DNA from: Candidatus Latescibacterota bacterium
GTDB taxonomy: Bacteria; Latescibacterota; UBA2968
Length of the DNA: 64,000 nt
Assembly (NCBI GenBank): GCA_022824945.1
Contig: JAJDYX010000018.1
Span: 62,001 to 126,000 of the forward strand
Direction: 5' to 3'
This document shows, in pieces, positions 8,281 to 18,040 of this stretch. The translations under genes and the position numbers were made by a program. Position 1 is the stretch's first letter; the number at the start of each line of letters is the position of its first letter. A model generated the notes under the pieces. The model was not told where the DNA came from. It worked only from the letters and a program-made list of their open reading frames with translations, and ran no database searches.

Positions 8281-9939
8281 TCAGGCGTTATGCCAGGCGT
8301 CTTCCCAGGGTGTATCTTCAAGCGATTCTGCGGCGATATCCCGGGGACTGCGTTTGAGCACTTGTTCTTTGTATTTTTCAATACTCAATTTATCGGGCGA
8401 TAAGGTGGTTTCTTTGCTGATGGCACGGGTAAATGCTTCGGCGAAAGTTTCGATGCTGTTTTTTTCATCATCGGGCAAGCGTTTGGGCCAGGGGCCATCG
8501 TTGAGGTTGACCGTGCGGCATTCTTCTTCTGTGGGGATGCGGTCTGGACCGGGATACGAGCGGAGCCTGTCGCCGTCAAACGAATCACTCAGGCCGTGTT
8601 GTCGTTCCCAAGCGATGATTTGGTTGCGAAATTTTGCCGCGAGTGCGGGGTGTTCGGCTATGAGGTTGTGCTGTTCGTGTGGGTCGTTTTCAAGGTCGTA
8701 GAGTTCTTCGATGCCGCCGTGGGCAAAGAAGGCGTATTTGTGTTTCTGATTGCGCGCTGAAATCCAGCGTCCTTTGCCCTTGCCGTAGTCTATTATGGCG
8801 GATTCTCGGGACTCTGCCAGACCTCCACCTGCTGCGCCCAGTAGGTTCGCCCCCGACAATGGGCTGTGTTCTTCTGGATATTGGAGGTCGAGTTCTTCGA
8901 TGAGGGTGGGAAAGAAGTCGAGCAGGCTGACGAGGTCATCGCATTGTTGCCCTGCTCGCGTTTTGCCGGGCCAGCGCAAGAGATATGGAATGCGCACGGA
9001 GGATTCATAAGGGCAGTTTTTTTGCGACAGGCCGTGTTCGCCCATCATTTCACCGTGGTCTGAGACAAAGAGGATGACGGTGTTGTCGGATATGCCGAGG
9101 GTTTCGAGTTCATTCAAAATGCGACCGATGCCGTCGTCAACATGAGTGATGAGGCCATAGTAAAGGGCGCGCAGGCGGCGCAGGCGGTCGGGGTCGCGAT
9201 GGGCTCCGTCCAGACGTCCGCGGCTACCGTAAAAATTGGGGGGCAGGTTTTCGATAGGGCGGTCGGCAAAGGGTGGAATGGGCATATCGGCGGGGTCGTA
9301 CATGTCGTCGTACGGTTCGCAGGGCGCAAAGGGCGGGTGCGGTGATATCCAGGAGCTCCATAGAAAAAAGGGTTGATTGGGGCGGTAGCGCATATGTTCG
9401 CGGAGAAAGTCAATGGACCGGTCGGCGACCCAGGTGTTTTTGTGGTGTTCAACAGGTATGCCACAGGTCTGAGGCTGGAAGAAGAGCAGGTCGCGGATGC
9501 CTTTGGGAAAACGGGTGCGGACGCCGTTTTCTCGCAGATAGCGGAGGTAGTCGTCATTGACCCGGTGATCGATGCATTCTTCCATGGTGAGGAGGTTTCG
9601 GAAGCCGTAGTGCCGACCGTGAAAGTGCATTTTTCCAATGCCCTGCGTCCAGTACCTGGCGCGCAAAAGAAGCGTCATGATGGTGGGGAGTTCGGGTAAG
9701 GGACCAGGTAGCGCACTGTTGTCTGTCCAGTGGTGCCGGGACATTCTGTGACCGGTGATGAAACTCATGCGCGCAGCAACGCAGACGGGGGTGGGTGTGA
9801 CTGCCTGCGCAAAGCGAACACCTGAATCGGCGAGTGCGTCGAGGTTGGGCGTTTGGATTGTTGTATTTCCAGCGCAGCCCAGGGCATCTGCGCGCTGCTG
9901 GTCGGTCATGAGGACGAGAATATTGGGGCGATCAGGCAT
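8281..9939 (-). CDS. Sulfatase (alkaline-phosphatase superfamily), variant CxAxR active site
   Basis: This 552-residue protein begins with [10 protein letters not shown], whose Asp binds the metal ion, and has the active-site element CVAAR at Cys53. The canonical motif is C-x-P-x-R; here Pro is Ala. The Cys should become formylglycine and hydrolyse sulfate or phosphonate esters. [10 protein letters not shown] and [13 protein letters not shown] supply the remaining metal and substrate residues. There is no signal peptide. The open frame extends 87 codons further upstream, into guaB, but that extension has no sulfatase similarity, and the ATG at 9939 is 4 bp after the guaB stop. No strong ribosome-binding site is visible. 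The natural ester is unknown. Confidence 0.88.
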   Translation of the reverse strand: MPDRPNILVLMTDQQRADALGCAGNTTIQTPNLDALADSGVRFAQAVTPTPVCVAARMSFITGHRMSRHHWTDNSALPGPLPELPTIMTLLLRARYWTQGIGKMHFHGRHYGFRNLLTMEECIDHRVNDDYLRYLRENGVRTRFPKGIRDLLFFQPQTCGIPVEHHKNTWVADRSIDFLREHMRYRPNQPFFLWSSWISPHPPFAPCEPYDDMYDPADMPIPPFADRPIENLPPNFYGSRGRLDGAHRDPDRLRRLRALYYGLITHVDDGIGRILNELETLGISDNTVILFVSDHGEMMGEHGLSQKNCPYESSVRIPYLLRWPGKTRAGQQCDDLVSLLDFFPTLIEELDLQYPEEHSPLSGANLLGAAGGGLAESRESAIIDYGKGKGRWISARNQKHKYAFFAHGGIEELYDLENDPHEQHNLIAEHPALAAKFRNQIIAWERQHGLSDSFDGDRLRSYPGPDRIPTEEECRTVNLNDGPWPKRLPDDEKNSIETFAEAFTRAISKETTLSPDKLSIEKYKEQVLKRSPRDIAAESLEDTPWEDAWHNA

Positions 9940-9943
9940 GGTA

Positions 9944-11440
<1,497 letters not shown>

Positions 11441-11500
11441 CTATAGTAAAGTCGAGAAAGTCGATGAGGATTATTTTTCCCCTTTAGATAGAATACAAAA

Positions 11501-11530
11501 ATCCCCTTGACGCAGACACATCAAGGGGAT
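11501..11530 (-). terminator. Intrinsic terminator / possible attenuator upstream of guaB
   Basis: On the minus strand a perfect 10-bp stem (arms 11521-11530 and 11501-11510) with a 10-nt loop runs into TTTTTG. It begins directly after the stop codon of the 30-codon ORF and lies about 70 bp before guaB, so it either ends an independent small transcript or attenuates read-through into guaB. Confidence 0.75.
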
Positions 11531-11623
11531 TCAAGCGGCAGGCACAGTTACACACTCCGCTCCGAGGCCTGGCGGAGGTGTAAACCGCCGTTTTTTTCGG
11601 TAAGTGTAAAGTCTCTGGTACAT
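11531..11623 (-). CDS. Small basic 30-residue ORF, leader peptide or small protein
   Basis: A complete ORF runs from the ATG at 11623 to the TGA at 11531-11533. GGAGAAGG sits 2-5 nt before the start. The product starts MYQRLYTYRKKRRF, continues TPPPGLGAECV and ends TVPAA, so it is strongly basic in the first half and proline-rich in the middle. A consensus promoter lies 32 bp upstream and an intrinsic terminator follows the stop codon at once. I recognise no family. It could be a translated small protein, a leader peptide controlling guaB, or part of a structured RNA that only looks like an ORF. Confidence 0.55.
   Translation of the reverse strand: MYQRLYTYRKKRRFTPPPGLGAECVTVPAA
11552..11589 (-). 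other. Two mutually exclusive hairpins inside the small-ORF transcript
   Basis: Arms 11552-11560 and 11572-11581 form a 9-bp stem with one bulged base and an 11-nt loop. Segment 11571-11575 can instead pair with 11585-11589 (ggcgg with ccgcc). The two foldings share 11572-11575, as in an attenuator or switch. Folding was judged by eye. Confidence 0.4.
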
Positions 11624-11654
11624 GACCTTCTCCAAATCGCGATTAGATTTGCCA

Positions 11655-11683
11655 AATATACCGCTTCTCTTTTGTTCTGTCAA
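11655..11683 (-). promoter_or_regulatory. Consensus sigma-70-type promoter of the small ORF
   Basis: On the minus strand TTGACA (11678-11683), a 17-nt spacer and TATATT (11655-11660) match the vegetative consensus in -35, spacing and 5 of 6 positions at -10. The predicted leader before the ATG at 11623 is about 25 nt. Confidence 0.75.
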
Positions 11684-11728
11684 TATGTGTGAAATAGATT
11701 TTATTCACAAGGGTCTCTGGAAAAGGGG

Positions 11729-11757
11729 TTGACACCGGTCTTTACTGCTTATATTTT
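11729..11757 (+). promoter_or_regulatory. Candidate sigma-70-type promoter, plus strand
   Basis: TTGACA (11729-11734), 17-nt spacer, TATTTT (11752-11757). It diverges from the small-ORF promoter and points to the TPR/exbB operon, which would have a leader of over 300 nt. A second candidate lies closer at 11922. Confidence 0.5.
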
Positions 11758-12083
11758 TATTTTTAATTAACTCAAACTTCTAATATTGCTGTTGGTTAAT
11801 TAGTTGTTTTAAATTTTTGAGACCGGGATAATTAACACTCCTCATAACGCATTGTTGCAGTGTTGGATATACCGGGAACTCTACTGATTTGTATTTCGTT
11901 TAATCTAAAGCAGATTTTGGCTTGACAGGGTTTTTTTCATTCATTAGATTCTTCAGCCCTGATGTCTGTAATTGCATTATTTTTCGGTGTGAGCTATATA
12001 TTGTTATTAACAGGGAAGCGGCCTGTCTAAACAATGTGTCGTTTTCTGCGAATTTTTACCACAATATTATGGAGATTGGGATC
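11758..12083 (+). other. AT-rich intergenic leader upstream of the TPR/exbB operon
   Basis: No gene is visible between the small-ORF unit (ending near 11683) and 12084. The stretch is AT-rich, contains the two plus-strand promoter candidates, and has an open frame from 11922 fused to the TPR gene that lacks a start signal. I see no known riboswitch fold. Confidence 0.5.
11922..11950 (+). promoter_or_regulatory. Candidate promoter for the TPR-exbB-exbD-tonB operon
   Basis: TTGACA (11922-11927), 17-nt spacer, TAGATT (11945-11950), leaving a leader of about 127 nt before the TPR start codon at 12084. Confidence 0.6.
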
Positions 12084-13274
12084 ATGATTTTAGATTTGAA
12101 ATTCCGATCTGGTTTTTTGGCTTTGTTGTGTGGGTTTTTTGTTTTGAGTACAGCGTCACTTTGTTTTGCCGAAGAAGGCGAGATCGAGATGACACAGGCG
12201 GATTCTATTAAGAGGGCCGGCCAACATTTGGGTTGGGGTGATCGGTATCTCAAGAGCAAGCAATATGAAGACGCCGAAACACAGTTGCTCAAATCATGGG
12301 GGTTTAATCCCAGAAGAGCAGCAACGGCTCGACGCCTGGGCAAATTGTATAATGAAACAGAAAAATATGAGGATGCTATTCAGTGGTATCAAAAAGCCAT
12401 TGAGCTCGAACCCACGAGCAAGTACACCAAGGGGGCACATTTTGCCTTAGCTGGCATCTATATTATACGAGAACAGCCCGAGAAAGCCATTGGGCATTAT
12501 GAAGCGTTGCTGGCATTTAACCTCGAATCAGAGGAAGAAATTAAATACTATCATGCGTTGGTCAGTTTGAATGTTGAAACTGAAGAGTATGAGATGGCAT
12601 TGGATTATGCCAAAAAGTGGGGTGAATTGGCTCCAGATGATCCCGAAGTGCGGGATATGATTGGTAAATTGCATCTGCGAACAGGCGGCGAGGACGAAGC
12701 TCTGGCCGAAATGGAGAAAGTGCTGGAGCTAAATCCCGATGATTATGCTACGCTGGAAAAATTGGCGGGGATGTATGATCGAAGAGGCGATGATGATAAA
12801 GCCTTTGATGCCTTTGAAAAGTTGTATCAAAATGATGACTCGAGTGTTTTCTTTCTGGAAGAGACCATTAAATTGGGCAAGAGGATAGGAAAATCCAAAA
12901 GCTGGATCGTCAGTCGGCTTGAAATATTACACGCCATGCGGCCCGACAATTTGGCGGTAATCGAAGAATTGGCCGAGTTGACCGGGAGCCTCAAGTGGGT
13001 CAATAAAGGACTTAAACAAGATTCACAAAATGGCAGGTATCCCTATATGATGGGGGATCACTATTTTAACAGGTGGGAAAATTCAAGTGGAAAACAGGAT
13101 TCGATCAATGCCTTGACATGGTACAAAAGGGCATTGAAAGATCCGATGTGGAAAGGCAATGCCACTGCAATGATCCAAACACTTGATCCTCCCCTGACTG
13201 AAGAAGAGAAGAAACGTCGAGAATTTTTTGGAAAAAAGAAAACGGAGGAGGTGGAAACAGAAGGCAAGAAGTAG
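12084..13274 (+). CDS. Periplasmic TPR-repeat protein, first gene of the TonB operon
   Basis: This 396-residue protein has a signal peptide (LALLCGFFVLSTASLCFA) followed by consecutive tetratricopeptide helices from about residue 40 to 240, such as YEDAIQWYQKAIELEP, EDEALAEMEKVLELNP and DDDKAFDAFEKLY. The C-terminus is Lys/Glu-rich (EEEKKRREFFGKKK). TPR proteins scaffold protein contacts. I chose the ATG at 12084 because GGAG lies 9 nt upstream; the frame to 11922 lacks a start signal and would bury the signal peptide. It lies 60 bp before exbB, so it probably works with the TonB complex at the inner membrane. Its partner is unknown. Confidence 0.85.
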   Translation: MILDLKFRSGFLALLCGFFVLSTASLCFAEEGEIEMTQADSIKRAGQHLGWGDRYLKSKQYEDAETQLLKSWGFNPRRAATARRLGKLYNETEKYEDAIQWYQKAIELEPTSKYTKGAHFALAGIYIIREQPEKAIGHYEALLAFNLESEEEIKYYHALVSLNVETEEYEMALDYAKKWGELAPDDPEVRDMIGKLHLRTGGEDEALAEMEKVLELNPDDYATLEKLAGMYDRRGDDDKAFDAFEKLYQNDDSSVFFLEETIKLGKRIGKSKSWIVSRLEILHAMRPDNLAVIEELAELTGSLKWVNKGLKQDSQNGRYPYMMGDHYFNRWENSSGKQDSINALTWYKRALKDPMWKGNATAMIQTLDPPLTEEEKKRREFFGKKKTEEVETEGKK

Positions 13275-13334
13275 AAGGCTCTATGTTGTTAATCCATTTT
13301 TCGCAATTCATAACCTAACTTCGGGAGATGTGGC

Positions 13335-13955
13335 ATGGTTGATCTTTTTATTAAAGGCGGAAACTTTATGTATCCGTTGCTGGTGATGTTGTTTTTTGGT
13401 GTTGTGGTGATGATTGAGCGCTTTTACACGCTTTTTAAGGCGCATATCAATGCCAAAGAGTTCATGGTAGAGCTTCAGGATGCCCTCAAGCAAAATGGGC
13501 CAGAAGGTGCTGCCGAGTTGTGTTCCAATACGCGTGGCCCGGTCGCCACGGTGCTGCACGCAGGTTTGTTGCGTTTAGACCGCGGTATTGAGCATGTGGA
13601 AAAATCGATTGAGGAATCCGGCGCTATCGAAATGGCTTTTCTCGAGCGCGGTCTCGTGTGGCTTTCCACTGTCGCAAACCTGGCACCTCTTGTCGGTTTT
13701 CTGGGCACCGTGTCGGGTATGATCCGGGCGTTTAACGATATTGCCGCTGCTGGCGATGTTGATCCCAGTGTTGTGGCTGGCGGTATTTCTGAAGCTTTGA
13801 TTACAACGGCTTCGGGCCTGGTGGTTGCTATTCCGGTGCAGGCTGCATACAACTTCTTCCTGTCAAAAATTGACAAGATCATCATCGATCTCCAGGAAAG
13901 CTCCAATCAATTTGTCGATGACCTGATTCAGTTGGGCTACGGCAAGGAGGACTAA
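13335..13955 (+). CDS. exbB: MotA/TolQ/ExbB proton-channel family protein
   Basis: This 206-residue inner-membrane protein has three hydrophobic helices: about residues 12-30 (YPLLVMLFFGVVVMIERFY), 110-130 (LVWLSTVANLAPLVGFLGTV) and 150-175 (ITTASGLVVAIPVQAAYNFF). The motifs LAPLVGFLGTVSGMIRAF and GGISEALITTASGLVVAIP are typical of ExbB/TolQ. With ExbD it forms the proton channel that energises TonB. GGGAG precedes the ATG by 7 nt. It lies in the order TPR, exbB, exbD, exbD, tonB with gaps of 3-60 bp. The neighbouring TonB supports ExbB rather than TolQ. Confidence 0.93.
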   Translation: MVDLFIKGGNFMYPLLVMLFFGVVVMIERFYTLFKAHINAKEFMVELQDALKQNGPEGAAELCSNTRGPVATVLHAGLLRLDRGIEHVEKSIEESGAIEMAFLERGLVWLSTVANLAPLVGFLGTVSGMIRAFNDIAAAGDVDPSVVAGGISEALITTASGLVVAIPVQAAYNFFLSKIDKIIIDLQESSNQFVDDLIQLGYGKED

Positions 13956-13958
13956 GAC

Positions 13959-14363
13959 ATGGCCCTTCAGCGACGCGAAAAATCTTCACCTGAAATCCCC
14001 ACCGGATCTATGGCAGATATCGTGTTTTTGTTGCTGGTATTTTTTCTGGTGACAACCACGATGAACCAGGATAAGGGTATTGGTATGCACTTGCCCCCGG
14101 CTGGCGAGTCCAAGAAAATCCAGAAGAAGAACATTTGTAACGTCTGGGTCAATGTCAATGGGGAGATTCTCATCAATTTGGAACAAAGTGTACCGCTGAA
14201 TCTGCTTCGAGCGGATATTGAGCAGCGATTGGCGCAAAATGAGAAGCTGATCGTTTCATTAAAGGCCGACGAAGAAACGCCCTATGAGAAATTTATCGAT
14301 GTGCTCGACGAAATTAAATTATCAGGGGCAGATAAAATTTCGCTCGCCTCGCCCAGTGAGTGA
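13959..14363 (+). CDS. exbD: ExbD/TolR biopolymer transport protein (first copy)
   Basis: This 134-residue protein has a short cytoplasmic N-terminus, then a single membrane helix beginning IPTGSMADIVFLLLVFFLV. The Asp in SMADIVF is the conserved membrane carboxylate used in proton flow. The periplasmic domain follows (LPPAGESKKIQKKNICNVWV). It starts 3 bp after exbB with AGGAGG 8 nt upstream. A second, divergent exbD follows 15 bp later, so the channel could carry two different ExbD subunits. Paired exbD genes next to tonB are common in FCB bacteria. Confidence 0.92.
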   Translation: MALQRREKSSPEIPTGSMADIVFLLLVFFLVTTTMNQDKGIGMHLPPAGESKKIQKKNICNVWVNVNGEILINLEQSVPLNLLRADIEQRLAQNEKLIVSLKADEETPYEKFIDVLDEIKLSGADKISLASPSE

Positions 14364-14378
14364 GTTCAGGAGGTTTTC

Positions 14379-14786
14379 ATGAATTTTAAAAAAAAGGGTG
14401 GTGTCTCACACAGCATTCCAACCGGGTCTATGGCCGACATTACTTTTTTGCTGCTCATTTTCTTTATGGTCTCTACGGTTTTTGTCCGCTACCGCGTGAC
14501 GGGCATTATTATGCCCAAGGCCGAAAAAATCGAAGAGCTTAAGAAACGTCGCCACATCAATTATTTATGGGTTTCTGCTGATCGCAAGATATATATTGAC
14601 GACAAGTTGGCGAATCTCGATCAAGTAGCCGGGATTTTTTACGATCGCCGCGTCAAAGATCCTCGTATGGTTGTGTCACTCAAATGTGACTATCGCGCGC
14701 CTTATGGATTGATCAGCAGAGTGATGGAAGAATTGCGCGAGGCCGATGCGTTGCGCATCAACTTTGCGACTAACCGAGAGGGGTAA
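14379..14786 (+). CDS. exbD: ExbD/TolR biopolymer transport protein (second copy)
   Basis: This 135-residue second ExbD has IPTGSMADITFLLLIFFMV, with the same membrane Asp, and a periplasmic domain containing the basic stretch IEELKKRRHINYLWV. The two ExbD proteins share the membrane segment but differ in the periplasmic part, which argues for distinct roles rather than a recent duplication. AGGAGG lies 5 nt before the ATG. The gene sits 3 bp before tonB. Confidence 0.92.
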   Translation: MNFKKKGGVSHSIPTGSMADITFLLLIFFMVSTVFVRYRVTGIIMPKAEKIEELKKRRHINYLWVSADRKIYIDDKLANLDQVAGIFYDRRVKDPRMVVSLKCDYRAPYGLISRVMEELREADALRINFATNREG

Positions 14787-14789
14787 GCT

Positions 14790-15437
14790 ATGGCAATGAT
14801 TCGGGGAAAAGCACCAGAAGCCGATTTGCGACGAACGTATAATAAGGTTTTTGGATATTGTACGTTGATCACGTTTGTCCTGCATACCGCCGTGGCTGTG
14901 ATTTTTCCAACTTTTGAAGCCTCTGCGAGTGATCGCAAGAAGAAACAGATTATTATTGAAAATGTAGATATTCCAGAAACCCAACAGATCAAGCGTCCGC
15001 CACCGCCGCCGCGGCCTGCTGTGCCAATTGAGACAGAGAGCGACGATGTGCCCGACGATGTGACTATTGAGAGCACAGATCTCGATTTTGACGATGCAAT
15101 GGTCGATATGCCACCGCCACCGCCGCCGGGTTCACAAGAGGAAGAAGAAGAAATTTTCGAGTTTTTCATGGTTGAACAAAAACCAAAAGTCATAAAGCAG
15201 GTCAACCCTAAATATCCGGAAATCGCTCGCAAAGCCGGGTTGACTGGAAAAGTGTTTTTGAAGTTTTTGGTTGATAAGAGTGGTCGGGTAAGCAATGTGT
15301 CTGTTCTCAGAGGTCAAGAAATTTTCCGGCAAGCGGCGATTGATGCTGTTCTGCAATTCAGGTTTGAACCAGCCCAACAAAATGACAAGCCGGTTTCTGT
15401 TTGGATGACACAGCCGATGTCTTTCCGTCTGAATTGA
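14790..15437 (+). CDS. tonB: TonB energy-transducing protein
   Basis: This 215-residue protein has a single N-terminal membrane helix (residues about 24-42, TLITFVLHTAVAVIFPTF), a proline-rich linker with two poly-Pro runs (RPPPPPRP and DMPPPPPPG), and the C-terminal TonB domain: VKQVNPKYPEIARKAGLTG, VFLKFLVDKSGRVSNVSVLRG and FEPAQQNDKPVSVWM. TonB passes inner-membrane proton energy to outer-membrane receptors; the receptor at 60.8-63.8 kb is a plausible client. It ends the operon and is followed by a terminator at 15456. Confidence 0.95.
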   Translation: MAMIRGKAPEADLRRTYNKVFGYCTLITFVLHTAVAVIFPTFEASASDRKKKQIIIENVDIPETQQIKRPPPPPRPAVPIETESDDVPDDVTIESTDLDFDDAMVDMPPPPPPGSQEEEEEIFEFFMVEQKPKVIKQVNPKYPEIARKAGLTGKVFLKFLVDKSGRVSNVSVLRGQEIFRQAAIDAVLQFRFEPAQQNDKPVSVWMTQPMSFRLN

Positions 15438-15455
15438 GGTAGTAGTTTTATGATT

Positions 15456-15492
15456 AAAAGGCCATTGTGCAGGGCGTACAATGGCCTTTTTT
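15456..15492 (+). terminator. Intrinsic terminator of the TPR-exbB-exbD-exbD-tonB operon
   Basis: A 13-bp perfect stem (arms 15456-15468 and 15478-15490) with a 9-nt loop, followed by further T. It separates the TonB operon from the next TPR gene. Confidence 0.88.
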
Positions 15493-15513
15493 GTGTAAAT
15501 ATGTAAACAATAC

Positions 15514-15540
15514 TTGACATATACGCCGAAATTTTACAAT
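15514..15540 (+). promoter_or_regulatory. Candidate promoter of the second TPR gene
   Basis: TTGACA at 15514-15519 with TACAAT at 15535-15540; the 15-nt spacer is shorter than ideal. It falls between the upstream terminator and the gene at 15601. Confidence 0.45.
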
Positions 15541-15600
15541 ATATATTGCCTAATCCGAATTTTAAGTCTTTGTAAAGGTTCAAAATAGAGGAGATTTTCC

Positions 15601-16794
15601 ATGTACACGCGTTCCTTCTTTGCGATGCTTTCATTGTCTGTGCTAATGGCTGGTTCTGCCCTCGCACAGGGAGTGAGCCCCGAATCGGCTGAAAAATACA
15701 ATGCTGGACAGGAATTATTCAAGAAACGACAGTTTCAAAGAGCACTCGTATCCTTTGAAGAGGCTGTAAAGATCGATGGCAAAAATGCGCAGGCATATCG
15801 CGCGATGGGCACGACATATAAAAAGTTGCGCAATTATAAAAAGGCCATTGAAGCTTATCAAATGGCGACTTCAATAAAGTCGGATTATGCAGCCGCTTAT
15901 TTTGAGATGGGCGAATTGCAATTTCAGACCAAAGACTATAAAGGTGCCCAGGCCAGCATACAAAAAGTGATGTCGATTAATCCCAGCTTTGAAGCAGCTA
16001 AAACACGGGAGATATTGAAGAACGCCTATCTTCAAGAGGGCACCACATTGTTCAGGCGGCGCAATTACAAGGATGCTGCGGCTCAGTATGAAAGTGCCAC
16101 GCAAGTCGATCCTTCGGATGCGACCGTATTTTATTATTTGGGATTGGCACATAAAAGTGCGCGCAGTGTAAATGCCGCACGCGAAGCGCTTGAGACTGCT
16201 ATTGAACTGAATCCGAACTATGGCAAAGCCCATCGCGTTTTGGGCGATATCTTCAAGGCGACCGGAAAAAATAGCAGTGCAGCCAGGGCGTACTTAAAGG
16301 CGATTCAAGCTGACGCAAAAGATACGAGGTCTCGCTTGAGCCTGGCTTTGGTCTATCAGGCGATGAAGCAAAATAGCAAAGCGATTTCCGTGCTTTCAAA
16401 AGCGGCACAGGTTGACCCTAAAAATGCAACGGTTCACACAGCACTTGGCAAAGCCTATTCAGATTCCAGACAATACACAAATGCTGTTGCTTCCTACAAA
16501 AGGGCACTGGGCATTAAGAGTACTCCCGAGGTGAACTATCGGATATCTGAGCCTTATTTTGGACTCAAGCAATATCAGAATGCCATCAGGTACGCCAATC
16601 AAGCCCTGTCTTCGTCTAAATGGAGAGTGTCCGCCAATGTCATTCTGGGCGATTGTTATCGAGAGCTTGGTCAAAAAGAAAGAGCGATAGCGCACTACAA
16701 AAAAGGGGCCACTGATCGCCGATACAAGAAATATTGCGAAGACCAGATCGATCGCATTCTCAATCCAATGGGCGGTGGAGAAGAGGCACAGTAA
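15601..16794 (+). CDS. Exported TPR-repeat protein
   Basis: A signal peptide ending LMAGSALAQ starts this 397-residue protein. Nine or so tetratricopeptide repeats then fill residues 30-385, for example FQRALVSFEEAVKIDGKN, YKKAIEAYQMATSIKSDY and YTNAVASYKRALGI. It is a periplasmic scaffold of helical hairpins. GAGGAG lies upstream of the ATG. The gene has its own promoter candidate and its own terminator, so it is transcribed apart from the TonB operon although it resembles the TPR protein there. It may belong to the same envelope machinery; the partner is unknown. Confidence 0.85.
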   Translation: MYTRSFFAMLSLSVLMAGSALAQGVSPESAEKYNAGQELFKKRQFQRALVSFEEAVKIDGKNAQAYRAMGTTYKKLRNYKKAIEAYQMATSIKSDYAAAYFEMGELQFQTKDYKGAQASIQKVMSINPSFEAAKTREILKNAYLQEGTTLFRRRNYKDAAAQYESATQVDPSDATVFYYLGLAHKSARSVNAAREALETAIELNPNYGKAHRVLGDIFKATGKNSSAARAYLKAIQADAKDTRSRLSLALVYQAMKQNSKAISVLSKAAQVDPKNATVHTALGKAYSDSRQYTNAVASYKRALGIKSTPEVNYRISEPYFGLKQYQNAIRYANQALSSSKWRVSANVILGDCYRELGQKERAIAHYKKGATDRRYKKYCEDQIDRILNPMGGGEEAQ

Positions 16795-16821
16795 GTCGTG
16801 CAGTGACTTGTGTTAAAAATG

Positions 16822-16852
16822 AAAAGGGACTCTTTTGAGTCCCTTTTTTTTT
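16822..16852 (+). terminator. Intrinsic terminator after the second TPR gene
   Basis: An 11-bp perfect stem (arms 16822-16832 and 16837-16847), loop tttt, then eight or more T. The ribosome-binding site of the next gene follows right after the T-run. Confidence 0.9.
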
Positions 16853-16869
16853 AGGAGAATCCTCTTTTT

Positions 16870-18021
16870 GTGAAAAAAGACACTTTTTTGTATATCAATG
16901 CCTTTTTAATGGATTGTTGTTTTTCCATTGTAGGCGTTTGCGTGCCATTGCACGCTCTGCATTTTGGTGCGACTTATGACGATCTCGGGCACATCAATGC
17001 CTGGGGAGCATTGGCTTATACTCTGACCAGTCTCGTGTCGGGCCGTCTTGCAGATCGCATGGGTTATCGCCTTGTTATGACTATTGGGTGTGTTTTTCTC
17101 GCGCTGGCATTTGTGGGATATATCGGTGTCAATCGCATCTGGCACTTTGTTTTGCTTTCTGTGCTTATGGCAGTTGCCATTGCACATTATTGGCCCCCGA
17201 TGCAAGCCTATCTTGGGCGTGGGAAATCGCGGGATATGCTGTTACCCGCGTTGGGGCGATTCAATGTGGCGTGGACATTGGGTGTGTGTATTGGTCCGGC
17301 CGCAGGTGGTGAGTTGTTTGAATTTCACCCTTTTAGCGGATTTATTCTGAGTGGTTTTTTGGTCGTTTTGTTATTTGCCGGTTTGCTCTTTGTTCCGATT
17401 GTAGAATCGGATCCTGATGTTGTAAATAGACGGTCAGTTGCCGCAACGTCGGGACATTTTTTGCCGCTTGCATTACTGGCCAATTTTGCAACGTTTTTTG
17501 CTATTGGTCTTGTGCGCGCGCTGTTTCCAAAGTTGGCGACAGACCTCGACATTTCACCGAGTTTGCTGGGGTATTTGCTCGCGCTGATCGCTTTGACCCA
17601 ACTTGCGGTTTTTTATTTTATGTCGCGGACGGATAGATGGCAATTTCGCATGTCACCCATTATTTTTGCTCAGCTTTTGGCCGCTTTTGGTCTCGGTTTG
17701 ATCGGGATAGGTACACAGCCGATTGTTTTTGCATGTGGTTTTTTGCTGTTGGGCGGGCTTATTGGGGTGACGTTTACAGCGAGTATTTTTTATAGTTTAT
17801 ACGCCGAAGGTCCAGGAGGTCGTCGCACGGGTGTTCACGAAGCGATTGTGGGGAGTGGATTTTTATTTGGTCCCCTTCTCGGCGGTTTTGTTGCCGAGCA
17901 TTTCAATGCGCGATTGCCCTATTTGATGGGTAGTATGGTTATTCTGGTGACGATAGGTATTCAGTTGTTTATCCATAAAGTGAAAGCGCCCAGAGGGTTT
18001 GTGCCACAGGCGGGCGATTAG
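16870..18021 (+). CDS. Major facilitator superfamily transporter
   Basis: This 383-residue inner-membrane protein has about 12 hydrophobic helices. The MFS motif A is visible between helices 2 and 3: GRLADRMGYRLVMT. The first helices read DCCFSIVGVCVPLHALHFG and the second half begins near residue 195 with FLPLALLANFATFFAIGLV. The start is GTG at 16870, with AGGAG about 12 nt upstream just behind the terminator's T-run. It precedes the endonuclease gene. The substrate cannot be told; drug or sugar export are the common roles for this size. Confidence 0.85.
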   Translation: MKKDTFLYINAFLMDCCFSIVGVCVPLHALHFGATYDDLGHINAWGALAYTLTSLVSGRLADRMGYRLVMTIGCVFLALAFVGYIGVNRIWHFVLLSVLMAVAIAHYWPPMQAYLGRGKSRDMLLPALGRFNVAWTLGVCIGPAAGGELFEFHPFSGFILSGFLVVLLFAGLLFVPIVESDPDVVNRRSVAATSGHFLPLALLANFATFFAIGLVRALFPKLATDLDISPSLLGYLLALIALTQLAVFYFMSRTDRWQFRMSPIIFAQLLAAFGLGLIGIGTQPIVFACGFLLLGGLIGVTFTASIFYSLYAEGPGGRRTGVHEAIVGSGFLFGPLLGGFVAEHFNARLPYLMGSMVILVTIGIQLFIHKVKAPRGFVPQAGD

Positions 18022-18040
18022 TTTTCAATTTGTGTGGAGG

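Noticed and set aside
11922-12083. Upstream extension of the TPR gene
   Set aside because: It has no start signal, contains the promoter candidate at 11922 and would bury the signal peptide; GGAG before 12084 marks the start.
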